From DATFTE01 sp963840665 (GTDB taxonomy: Bacteria > Acidobacteriota > Terriglobia > Terriglobales > Acidobacteriaceae): a stretch of 64,000 nt of DNA. Position 1 is the stretch's first letter. The number at the start of each line of letters is the position of its first letter. Positions 27,388 through 35,889 of the stretch are shown piece after piece. The translations under genes and the position numbers were made by a program. Location: NCBI GenBank assembly GCA_963840665.1, contig CAWIZO010000010.1, positions 682,001-746,000 of the forward strand, written 5' to 3'. Below the pieces are notes generated by a model. That model was not told the origin of the DNA and made no database searches. It was given only the letters and a program-made list of their open reading frames with translations.

Positions 27388-29124
27388 ATGTCCCGGGTAG
27401 GCTTACGTTATCGCTCAGCTTTTGTTCTCCTGCTCGCTGCTGTATTCGGGCTGGCAGCTAACGCGGTTGCCGAGGACAAGAAAGCTGACTCCTCCACTAC
27501 GGCTGCGGCCATCGAAGGACAGACCGCTCCAACGCAGGCCGACCCGCTCAAGCGCCCGATTTCCGAAAAGCAACGAAAAGAAAATGCGAAATCTCTAAAG
27601 ATTGAGCTCAGCAAAACCTACAAGAAGTGGCTCGACGAAGATGTCCGCTGGATTATTACTGACGAAGAGCGCTCGGCCTTTAAACAGCTCTCGAACGACG
27701 AAGAGCGCGATGCCTTTATCGAAGCCTTCTGGCAGCGCCGCGACCCCACGCCGGACACCGCCGAGAACGAATTCAAAGAAGAGCACTACCAGCGCATGGC
27801 CTATGCCAACGAACACTTCGCCGCCGGCATCCCCGGCTGGAAAACCGACCGCGGCCGCATCTATATTATGTATGGGAAGCCGGATGAGATTGATTCGCAT
27901 CCTTCGGGCGGAACGTATGAGCGGCCCATTGACGAAGGCGGGGGCGAGACTTCGACCTTTCCGTTTGAAGATTGGCGTTACCGGTACCTGGAAGGGATTG
28001 GGCAGGAGATCATCATCGAGTTTGTGGACAACTGCATGTGCGGGGACTACCACATGACGATGGACCGGTCGGAGAAAGATGCACTGAAATACACTCCGAA
28101 CGGCGGTCTGACTCTCTACGAATCCTTGGGAATGGCGAGCAAGACGGACCGGTTTACGCACGGCGGATTTGAACAACTGGGCACCAACCCGCTAAATTCC
28201 GGCGAGAACTCGAAACAGTTTGACCGGTTGGATCAGTTTGCGAAGTTGAACAAGCCTCCGACGGTGAAGTTCAAAGATCTGGAAGAAGTGGTCAGTCACA
28301 AGATCAACATCAACCTGATGCCGTTTGATGTGCGGGCCGATTTCGTAAAGATCACGAGCGACACCGTGCTGGTTCCGGTTACAGTGCAGGTGAAGAACCG
28401 CGATGTGACCTTCCAGAACAAGGACGGAGTGCAACGGGGCACAGTAAATATCTTCGGGCGAGTCACGACGCTTAGCGGAAAGATCGCGCAGACGTTTGAG
28501 GATACTGTCCAGGTGGATGTTCCGGCGGAACTGTTACCCAAGGTGACGGAGAACTCGTCGGTGTACTGGAAGGCTTTGCCGTTGCGTCCCGGGATGTACC
28601 GTTTCGACGTCGTTGTGAAAGACGTGAACGGAGACCGCGTGGGAACCTGGAGCAAGGGAATTAAGGTTCCGGATTTCGCGGATGACAAACTGGAAGCGTC
28701 TTCGCTGATTCTGGCGGACCAGATGGAGCCGGTGGCGGCGAAGAATGTGGGTACGGGCAGCTTTGTGATTGGCACGACCAAGGTTCGTCCTCGAGTACCG
28801 TCGGCGGATGGGAAGCCGGTGGTATTCAAGAAGAACCAGAAGCTGAACTTCTGGATGCAGGTGTACAACCTGACGGTAGACGACAAGACGCACAAGCCGT
28901 CGGCAACGGTCGAGTACAACGTGGTGAATGCGGCCACGAACAAGGCCGTGGTTCATACCATCGAGAGCACGGATACGATGGGGAACATCGGCGACCAGGT
29001 GACTTTGGAAAAGACGCTGTCCGCTGCGAATCTTGATCCGGGCGTGTATCGCTTGCAGATCAAGGTCAATGACAATCTCTCGAAGCAAACGGTTGATCCT
29101 TCGGTCACGTTTGCGGTCGAATAA
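27388..29124 (+). CDS. GWxTD domain-containing protein
   Basis: 578 residues. Signal peptide (SAFVLLLAAVFGLAANAVA), a low-complexity linker, then the GWxTD region (about 70-190): YKKWLDEDVRWIITDEE, NDEERDAFIEAFWQRRDP, and GWKTDRGRIYIMYGKPDEI. The rest is beta-rich. GWxTD proteins are widespread in Acidobacteriota and Bacteroidota and of unknown function. The start at 27388 is supported by GAGGAG about 10 nt upstream and by the signal peptide; the frame is open further upstream (27169) but that part looks non-coding. The outer-membrane barrel gene follows after 40 bp and may be co-transcribed. Confidence 0.9.
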   Translation: MSRVGLRYRSAFVLLLAAVFGLAANAVAEDKKADSSTTAAAIEGQTAPTQADPLKRPISEKQRKENAKSLKIELSKTYKKWLDEDVRWIITDEERSAFKQLSNDEERDAFIEAFWQRRDPTPDTAENEFKEEHYQRMAYANEHFAAGIPGWKTDRGRIYIMYGKPDEIDSHPSGGTYERPIDEGGGETSTFPFEDWRYRYLEGIGQEIIIEFVDNCMCGDYHMTMDRSEKDALKYTPNGGLTLYESLGMASKTDRFTHGGFEQLGTNPLNSGENSKQFDRLDQFAKLNKPPTVKFKDLEEVVSHKININLMPFDVRADFVKITSDTVLVPVTVQVKNRDVTFQNKDGVQRGTVNIFGRVTTLSGKIAQTFEDTVQVDVPAELLPKVTENSSVYWKALPLRPGMYRFDVVVKDVNGDRVGTWSKGIKVPDFADDKLEASSLILADQMEPVAAKNVGTGSFVIGTTKVRPRVPSADGKPVVFKKNQKLNFWMQVYNLTVDDKTHKPSATVEYNVVNAATNKAVVHTIESTDTMGNIGDQVTLEKTLSAANLDPGVYRLQIKVNDNLSKQTVDPSVTFAVE

Positions 29125-29164
29125 GACCCATAAGGTGCGGTCTCCCATGAGGGGTGGTGGACTG

Positions 29165-30859
29165 ATGCTGAGAAATCTCGGGTTCTTGGTTTTATCGCTG
29201 GGCCTGGCCCTACCAGCGGTAGCTGCGAGCCGATCAGGGTCGATTTCAGGCTACGTGCGGAGCGCCGGCGGCGTGCCGCAAATGGGCGCGGCAGTCGAAG
29301 TGGCCGGAGCCGCGGTCCGGAGCCTGAAAGTTTTTACGGATGAGAACGGTTTCTTTTCCGCCGGCGGCTTATTGCCCGGTATCTACGATGTCAAGGTTTC
29401 CGCTCCTTCGTACTTTCCTTATTTCAGAGAGCGTGTAGGCCTGCGCGCGGGAAGCGCGGCCGTGGTGAACGTTACGCTCAACACCTTGTTTGAAACGCTG
29501 CAACTCACACCCTCGCGTCTTCCTGCCGATCAGGAGGACTGGAAGTGGGTGCTGCGTTCGTCGGAGAATCGTCCCATTCTGCGAATTCTCCAGGACGATC
29601 CTACGCTGGCGGCGGCAAGAAGCGGCGTTGAGAGCCGTGAGTCCCACGAGTTGAAGGGGACGGTGTCGTTCCTGGCGGGTTCGCAATCCGATGGGTTCGG
29701 CAGCACGTCGGACATGATGACGGGCTTCTCAGTAGAGAAGTCGATGCTGACGACCGGGACACTCGCGTTGCTGGGCAACGTTGGGTACAACAGCGGCTCT
29801 CCGAACGCCACGTTGCGGGCTTCTTACTCCTATCATTTCGACAATGGCTCGGAACCACAGTTCGCGGTCACGATGCGTCGGCTGGCGGCTCCTGATTATT
29901 ATTCGCGAGGAGATGTGCTGCAGGCCTTGTCGCTGTCGAGTTCCGACAACATCGCTTTCGCCGATGTGGTGGAGCTGCGCTTCGGATCGGAGTTGCAGAC
30001 CATCCAGTTCATGGGACGAGCGACGGCGTTTCGTCCTTTTGGCACGGCGGACGTGCATGTGTCCAAAAACACGTTGCTGGAATACCGGTTCGCGACATCG
30101 CGTCCTGATGGACGTCTGGAGAAGGGGTTTGAGTCCGCACCTTCGGATCAGAACGAGTCAGGGCCGCGAGTGAGCGTGGCGAACTACTCGTCGTCGATCG
30201 AAAGAGCGGCGCATCAGGAACTGTCGCTCGCGCAACGGATGGGAAGGACGACGATGGAAGTGGCGGCGTTTACCGACCACATGAGGAATCCGGCGCTGAC
30301 GGGGGTTGGATTCGCCACCGATGAGAACGGGCAGGTTTTGCCGGATCTGGATTCGGGGACGTTTACCTATCAAGGAACCGGGCTAGATACGCGTGGCATG
30401 CGGGTGGTGCTGCAAAGGAAAGTCAGTGACGATCTGACGGCGACGTTCGATTACGGCTACGGTGGTGTGCTCGCGCTGGAAGGATCGGATGTGAGTCTGC
30501 AAGATGCGCGCGGAGCGCTTGGCGTGCGCGACCGGCATAGCATTGCGGGGAAGCTGGCGGGTACGCTGCCGAAGACGGGTACGCGGTGGATGGCTTCGTA
30601 TCGCTGGACGAGCGGCCCGGCCTTGACCTCGGTGGATAGTTTCAATGTGTCGCCGGGGCAGACGGATCCGTATTTGGGGTTCTATCTACGACAGCCAATT
30701 CCGGGGACGAGTTTCATGCCCTGCCATATGGACGCGATCATTGATGTAAGGAATTTGCTGGCGCAGGGATATGTGCCGTTGCTCGGGCAGGATGGGCGGA
30801 CGGTATATCTGGTGCAGTCGGCGCGGGCGATTCGCGGGGGAGTGGCGTTTACATTCTAG
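29165..30859 (+). CDS. outer-membrane beta-barrel protein with carboxypeptidase-regulatory-like domain
   Basis: About 564 residues. Signal peptide (LGFLVLSLGLALPAVAA), then a CarboxypepD_reg-like beta-sandwich (about 25-105: GSISGYVRSAGGVPQMGAAV, DENGFFSAGGLLPGIYDVKV). The remaining 430 residues alternate in hydrophobicity, end in Phe (GGVAFTF) and look like an outer-membrane barrel. It resembles acidobacterial TonB-receptor-like proteins but no plug domain is recognised. Alternative start 29147. It lies 40 bp after the GWxTD gene; the pair may function together at the outer membrane (inferred from linkage). Confidence 0.8.
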   Translation: MLRNLGFLVLSLGLALPAVAASRSGSISGYVRSAGGVPQMGAAVEVAGAAVRSLKVFTDENGFFSAGGLLPGIYDVKVSAPSYFPYFRERVGLRAGSAAVVNVTLNTLFETLQLTPSRLPADQEDWKWVLRSSENRPILRILQDDPTLAAARSGVESRESHELKGTVSFLAGSQSDGFGSTSDMMTGFSVEKSMLTTGTLALLGNVGYNSGSPNATLRASYSYHFDNGSEPQFAVTMRRLAAPDYYSRGDVLQALSLSSSDNIAFADVVELRFGSELQTIQFMGRATAFRPFGTADVHVSKNTLLEYRFATSRPDGRLEKGFESAPSDQNESGPRVSVANYSSSIERAAHQELSLAQRMGRTTMEVAAFTDHMRNPALTGVGFATDENGQVLPDLDSGTFTYQGTGLDTRGMRVVLQRKVSDDLTATFDYGYGGVLALEGSDVSLQDARGALGVRDRHSIAGKLAGTLPKTGTRWMASYRWTSGPALTSVDSFNVSPGQTDPYLGFYLRQPIPGTSFMPCHMDAIIDVRNLLAQGYVPLLGQDGRTVYLVQSARAIRGGVAFTF

Positions 30860-30863
30860 TCTT

Positions 30864-30891
30864 TGGTCGGTAGTCGTTGGTCGATGGTCTT
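30864..30891. repeat. short heptanucleotide array (TGGTCGA family)
   Basis: Four 7-bp units (TGGTCGG, TAGTCGT, TGGTCGA, TGGTCTT) start 4 bp after the stop codon of the barrel protein gene. Confidence 0.65.
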
Positions 30892-31080
30892 TCATGGGGC
30901 GGCTTCGGTTGCCCCTTTGCTTTTTGGGGATTTCACCACAGAGACGCAGAGGCTTAAAGAGACCGCGTTAGCACTCAAACGCCAAAAGGCTCTGTGGGCC
31001 CACACAGCGGCCAATGAGAGCGTTATCGCGATTTTGCAAACTATTTACTCCGAACAGTCACTACCCTCTACGGTTCATGT

Positions 31081-31508
31081 ATGCGGAAATACTGGTCAGT
31101 TCTGGTTTTCTCGGCAGTGGTGATGGTCATCGCACTTGCGGCTAACCCACAGGATGTCGCTGCGGACGCCGTTGCAAGAGCTTTCGCAAGTACACGACAG
31201 CCGCTCACCTGCCGCCGCTCAGTCGCATGGGCAGGAACACGTTCGGGGATAAGGTGTGTCAGCATGATTTTCGAACGCCTTCCGGCGTCATCGACCTCGT
31301 AAGATACGATACCCCCGATCCTTCACACTTGCCAGAAGACGCACAGAAACTCGCGATTAAGCCCGACGACCAATACCGCAAAGCGGTGCGCTACGGAATC
31401 GGTGTTTGTGTTCTGACCACACCCGCAGGTGGTAATCCCAGATTTTCTGTACTCATCGCTATCTACGAGTCGCGTTGGGAAAATTTCGTTCGGATATTCT
31501 GGGAGTGA
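31081..31508 (+). pseudogene. frameshifted small secreted protein
   Basis: The first frame (31081-31302) encodes a signal peptide (YWSVLVFSAVVMVIALAA) and about 20 further plausible residues before losing coding character. A second frame carries the better C-terminal part, from about HLPPLSRMGRNTFG near 31205 to the stop at 31508 (DLVRYDTPDP, YGIGVCVLTTPAGGNPRF). One shift near 31200 would join them. The C-terminal pattern faintly recalls acidobacterial CAP-domain protein ends, but this is weak. Unknown function. Confidence 0.5.
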
Positions 31509-31686
31509 ATTGAGTCAAGTGGCGCTAACAGGCGTTGTCGCAACTTTGCGCCTTTTGTTCAGCTGACAGGCGAAAGGAAAGCGCAAAGATGTGCTAACGA
31601 TAATTCAACAGTTGTGACTCAGTACATGTCTTGGATAGCAGCGAAGTGCGCAGAAAAAGTGTTCCCGCGTAATTCGTGGGTGCGCG

Positions 31687-32094
31687 CTAATACCAATGGC
31701 CGATACTCATCGGCCACGGCCCTGGGATGGCCAAGGTCATCAGCAAAAGACCGAGTATAGCCATGTTTTTTAGGAAGTTGGTCATCTCCCCCAGCTTTGC
31801 TTGTTGGTCTTGAACCGTCCAGAAATTATGGATGCCGAACGAGGCCCCCAGAAGGAAAATCACCAACAGGGCTACACCGATAGTCGGGTGATAGCCAAGG
31901 AGGAGGCTCAGTCCACCTAAGAAAAGAATTACGCCCGAACCGCCCACTGCGAGCGCGGGAGCGGGTGTGCCCTTACTCTTGGCATATCCGCTCATCATGT
32001 TGAGTTGCGCGAAGTGGTTGAAGCCATTCATGAGGAAAAAGCCGCCAACGATGACCCGCCCGATGAGGAATGCAATGTTGTGGATGCTGGACAT
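31687..32094 (-). CDS. DoxX family membrane protein
   Basis: 135 residues with four predicted transmembrane helices and the DoxX opening IGRVIVGGFFLMNGFNHF, then SGYAKSKGTPAPALAVGGSG and LLGYHPTIGVALLVIFLLGA. DoxX proteins are small inner-membrane proteins linked to thiosulfate:quinone oxidoreductase or redox homeostasis; the exact role here is unknown. A strong Shine-Dalgarno (GAGGAGG) stands upstream of ATG 32094. Single gene; no obvious operon partners. Confidence 0.92.
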   Translation of the reverse strand: MSSIHNIAFLIGRVIVGGFFLMNGFNHFAQLNMMSGYAKSKGTPAPALAVGGSGVILFLGGLSLLLGYHPTIGVALLVIFLLGASFGIHNFWTVQDQQAKLGEMTNFLKNMAILGLLLMTLAIPGPWPMSIGHWY

Positions 32095-32239
32095 AACCCC
32101 TCCTCGTATTCATGACATGCGGGAGTCTACAGCAGTTTCGTTAGTTGGCGAAGGGCGAAATCGCTAGGTGGCGAGATCAGGGTTAGCGCTCAAAACCCCC
32201 TGAAAGGGATCAATGAGTGAAATGGAGATGTTACGACAG

Positions 32240-32707
32240 CTACCATTGCCGCAAGGAGAAGTCGTACACCTTTGATTCGACACGTCCTGTCCAGACACCG
32301 TATTTCGCAGATTCGGCAGTTGGGGCAACCTCATACACGGCTTTGACTCTCACGTGCATCGCATCGCTTTTTGGCAGTGCTGGCTGCACCTGCCATTCGC
32401 CAGTCAGGCGAATGACAAGACCTGCTGTTCTCTGCGTTGAACCAAAAAGGTAGTCGGAGTGTTTTTTGTAAAGCCTGTTGGACGTTTGCTCATGACGAAC
32501 TTCTTACGATCCTCGGTCGTCAGCTCCAACGGGATTGCATAGGAGCCCCAACTGTTCCACCAGTTCCAAACCGATTGCGGCTGTTCGGAAAGGCTTGGCA
32601 CAATGGAGATGGAAAGGTGCATCACTGGCACCCGCAACCGATCGGGCGGAGGCACCGCAAGCCATTCCCAACGCAAGAGCCGCGCAGAGAACAATGCTCG
32701 TCTTCAT
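32240..32707 (-). pseudogene. secreted protein gene broken by two frameshifts
   Basis: The ATG at 32707 begins a signal peptide (KTSIVLCAALALGMACGASA). Near 32600 coding character moves to a second frame (WNWWNSWGSYAIPLELTTED, then FTKNTPTTFLVQRREQQ), and near 32410 to a third (LTGEWQVQPALPKSDAMH, VKAVYEVAPTAES), ending at TAG 32240-32242. Three consecutive well-formed segments in three frames suggest one ancestral protein of about 150 residues. No family recognised. Confidence 0.6.
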
Positions 32708-32958
32708 GGGGCTATTAGACACTACCTCTTTGCTGCCGCAGCATTACGGCTCCAGCTGTTGCAACCAGCAGATTGCGCTCGTCGAGGGGTTTTGAGCGCA
32801 ATAGGGATTTATCACCAGTCATACCTGGAAGACTATAATTCGAGCGTTGGTCAGACGCTCTTGTTAGCTGTTTGACGGCGCCATTCGTCCAAGCCACACG
32901 CAAGGTAAATTCCAGGGCTCAAAAAGATTCAGATCCTGGCGTTGACCCAGGAGGAACA

Positions 32959-34959
32959 ATGCGACCGGTAACCGTTGTCGTATTTCTCGCCTTCTTTTGT
33001 GCCAGTTGGTGCGTGGCGCAGGATGGAGTGGGAACCGCCGCCCGAGCAGAACTCAATCTGAATAACAACTGGAGCTATGTGTTGAATCAGACCCAAAACC
33101 AGATTCCTATCTCGGGATGGCAGACGACGCGCGTGCCAGAGATGCCGATTGAGGACGGCACCACCTCAGTCTGGTACCAGCAAAGTCTCAATGTCCCTTC
33201 GTCATGGGTGCAGACGGGTCGCAGATATTTCATGAAAGTGGGGAAGGCCGGACACTATGCGGCCGTTTATTGGAATGGCGCGCTCATGGGTGAGCACTTC
33301 GGTCAATTCAGCCCTTTTGAAGTCGAGATTACGAACCTCGTTGCGGGAACAAATGTCATCGATATCTACGTACACAAAGCGGATACCAAGTACGTCCGAG
33401 CGGGCGTCACGATCGATCAAAGCAGTTGCCCGCCAACGGTGCCGGACTGCATTGGGAATTCCTATCGCAGTCATGCATTGCAAGGATCGGTGGCGCGAAA
33501 CTGGGTGGGACTGGCTGGAGACCTGACGTTCTCATGGAGGACGGCGCAATATATTGCCGACGTTTTCCCGAATACATCGGTGCGGAATTCGATGATCACG
33601 GTTTCGGTAGCGGTCACTGGCACTGGCCTTGCCACCATGGCGAAGGGAACGGTTCTGGACGGGTCGACGACGGTACTGGCGATACCCGCACAACCACTCA
33701 ACAACGGAGCGGCGACACTATCGTCGCCTTGGACGAATCCGGTGCTCTGGGGACAGCCGCCGTACGGACAGCCGAAACTCTACACTTTGCGCACCGATTT
33801 GCTCGACGGCAGCGGAAATATCCTGGATACGCGGTTCGACCGTTTCGGCTTTCGCGAGGTCTGGGTCAGCGGCAAAGATGTCCTGCTCAATGGCATACGA
33901 CTGTGGGCGGCCGGCGAATATCCCAGTACGATCAGCCCCATAGTTTATGTGAATGACAGGCGGCCCGCGGCATTTTTCCTGCACATTCTCGAGCAGGCTG
34001 GGTTTACATCTTTCAGCGGGCATTGGGATGACCTTGACAGTGCGATGTTGGACGTTGCTGACGAGATGGGTATTCTCGTCGTGAGCTCGGTCTATTGCAG
34101 CGGTCCTGAGGCAAAATCGCAGGTGAAGGTGGATGATGTGAATGGATGGACAAACTGGATGGCATCAACCGTGACTGAGTGGGTCTTGGCGGTCAGGAAT
34201 CATCCCTCCATAGTGATGTGGCGACCCACCGATCTGCTTCCCCCTAAGATCAACCCACCGATCGCCTGGCCAATATTTGCGGCTGCCGTACACGCCTCCG
34301 ATCCCGCTGCTCGGCCCATCGCCGATGCCAGCGATGTGGACTGGTGGGACGAAAATTGGGGTACAAAACAGTGCGACAATGGATCGAAATTCGCCGCCAG
34401 GCTTGCCCAAGACACCAAACCCTTGTTCACGAAAGAAGTCAGCGGGTCTCTCACGCTCTCCTGTCTTCCCAGCTTTTTCAATACTTTTTACGGTCTGAGC
34501 TACGGCACAGGCTCGGGCGGTGCAGTCGGCTTCCACCTCGGGCGCCTGGATTTGTTCAACAATACGCCCTTCACGGTTACGTGGTTCAGCATAAGCGGGA
34601 AAGGAAACCGGCCATCATCGAGTTCTTTTCTGCCTAACTGGATCGCGCGAACCTATACTCCCGCGCCGTTCAACGCACAATTTGCCAGCCTGTTCCAAAC
34701 CTACACCGGGCTGCCAATACTCAACACAAGCCCTACATCTGGAGACTATCAGGCTTCGGGTATACCTTCCGGTGCAGCCACCGCATTCTTGAGTTCACTC
34801 GATGGCACGGGTAATCCGGTGGGAGTAGAGGTTGCCGCGGATGGGAGCGGGACTGCGTGGCTCGTTGTGCCGAATCCTGGTAACTACACGTTGAGTTATA
34901 ACCCAGGGAACGGGGACGTTAATCAGACTGTGACAGTTACCCCGCCTCCTCCGTTCTGA
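32959..34959 (+). CDS. secreted glycoside hydrolase family 2-like protein
   Basis: About 666 residues. Signal peptide (TVVVFLAFFCASWCVAQ), a sugar-binding-like jelly roll (about 40-210; YFMKVGKAGHYAAVYWNGAL), an Ig-like middle part, then a TIM-barrel-like region with GFREVWVSGKDVLLNGIRLW and NHPSIVMWRPTD, matching the GH2 pattern up to W. In GH2 that strip normally ends in Asn-Glu, the acid/base; here the equivalent positions are Thr-Asp. The C-terminus is a Big-type beta domain ending in a proline run. It is probably a divergent or inactive GH2 relative acting on plant or microbial polysaccharide. ATG at 32959 follows AGGAGG by 4 nt. Confidence 0.75.
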   Translation: MRPVTVVVFLAFFCASWCVAQDGVGTAARAELNLNNNWSYVLNQTQNQIPISGWQTTRVPEMPIEDGTTSVWYQQSLNVPSSWVQTGRRYFMKVGKAGHYAAVYWNGALMGEHFGQFSPFEVEITNLVAGTNVIDIYVHKADTKYVRAGVTIDQSSCPPTVPDCIGNSYRSHALQGSVARNWVGLAGDLTFSWRTAQYIADVFPNTSVRNSMITVSVAVTGTGLATMAKGTVLDGSTTVLAIPAQPLNNGAATLSSPWTNPVLWGQPPYGQPKLYTLRTDLLDGSGNILDTRFDRFGFREVWVSGKDVLLNGIRLWAAGEYPSTISPIVYVNDRRPAAFFLHILEQAGFTSFSGHWDDLDSAMLDVADEMGILVVSSVYCSGPEAKSQVKVDDVNGWTNWMASTVTEWVLAVRNHPSIVMWRPTDLLPPKINPPIAWPIFAAAVHASDPAARPIADASDVDWWDENWGTKQCDNGSKFAARLAQDTKPLFTKEVSGSLTLSCLPSFFNTFYGLSYGTGSGGAVGFHLGRLDLFNNTPFTVTWFSISGKGNRPSSSSFLPNWIARTYTPAPFNAQFASLFQTYTGLPILNTSPTSGDYQASGIPSGAATAFLSSLDGTGNPVGVEVAADGSGTAWLVVPNPGNYTLSYNPGNGDVNQTVTVTPPPPF

Positions 34960-35236
34960 CAGGGCCCTTTTCACGTGCAGGATTCGGGAAGGGCCGGCTT
35001 GAGAAGCCGACCATCATCTCGTCTCCTCTTTGCCTGCTGATCTGGTTCGCGGAAGCCCTTGCCCGTAGGCTCCGGTCGACTGGCGTAACCAGGGTTAGCA
35101 CAAGCTTGCGCTCTTTGTCCGTCGGAATCATCGCTGCCGGTTCTGTGGACTTGGCAGGCTTTTTCGTGGCGCACGGGACCAGCAGATTCCTCGTCGCTTC
35201 GCTCCTCGGAATGACAATGATCAAAAACCGGAATTT

Positions 35237-35527
35237 CTAGGCGGAGCGTTGCCACCATTTTCTTGCGGGCTTCTGGGCGCGAGGGCGGGCCTGGGGAGCG
35301 AACTGAACTGGCTTCGGCGGAGGTGCGGGGAGTTCGGTTTTTGGAGTGACGTGGGCGAGGAGCACGCGTCCGGGAGTTTCTGAAGGAAAGACGATCAAGC
35401 TGGATTGACCTGCGGTCAGCGCGGAGTCGACGGCGGTGTTGCCGGGATGAATCTCGGCAGCTCCGCGGCGGAAGCGGCTTACAACGGCTTCGGCGGTCTC
35501 GTCGTCGAATGCAATCCAGCGAACCAT
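35237..35527 (-). CDS. small hypothetical protein with Pro/basic tail
   Basis: 96 residues beginning VRWIAFDDETAEAVVSRFRRG, with a predicted small alpha/beta domain followed by a proline-rich basic tail (KPVQFAPQARPRAQKP). No family name can be given, but the first 60 residues look like a folded domain. The start at 35527 was preferred over 35575 because the extra 16 residues look random. Stands alone between repeats. Confidence 0.65.
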   Translation of the reverse strand: MVRWIAFDDETAEAVVSRFRRGAAEIHPGNTAVDSALTAGQSSLIVFPSETPGRVLLAHVTPKTELPAPPPKPVQFAPQARPRAQKPARKWWQRSA

Positions 35528-35697
35528 AACGGGAATTATTCTAGCGCAATTGGCGGGGGATTGGGAGTTGTACAACGGTATGCGGAGACGAAGGGCTCTA
35601 GCCTTGAATGAAAACCGCTGGGGACGCTGAGGACGCGGAGTTTTTTCGGATTGAAACTAGTTGCACACGGTTGGTTTTCTGTCGCCGCTACGCGGCT

Positions 35698-35722
35698 GGT
35701 GGGCGAGGGCGCCCGCCCCACA
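35698..35722. repeat. REP-like palindrome
   Basis: Copy of the dispersed element GGGCGAGGGCGCCCGC with the CCACAC tail seen in the copies at 41149 and 42255. Confidence 0.7.
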
Positions 35723-35889
35723 CGAGCGAGGCGGCCCAGACAGTCCCATAGCGGGCTGGGGTGCCCGCTAGACACATGGTTTTCACTCCATCTTCTTGAC
35801 CGTCAGGGGTATAATCGCCCATCAAAAAAACTTAGGGTCGATTCTTATCCCGGTTGCGACACCCACGCAGGTGTCCGAAGGAGACGGTC

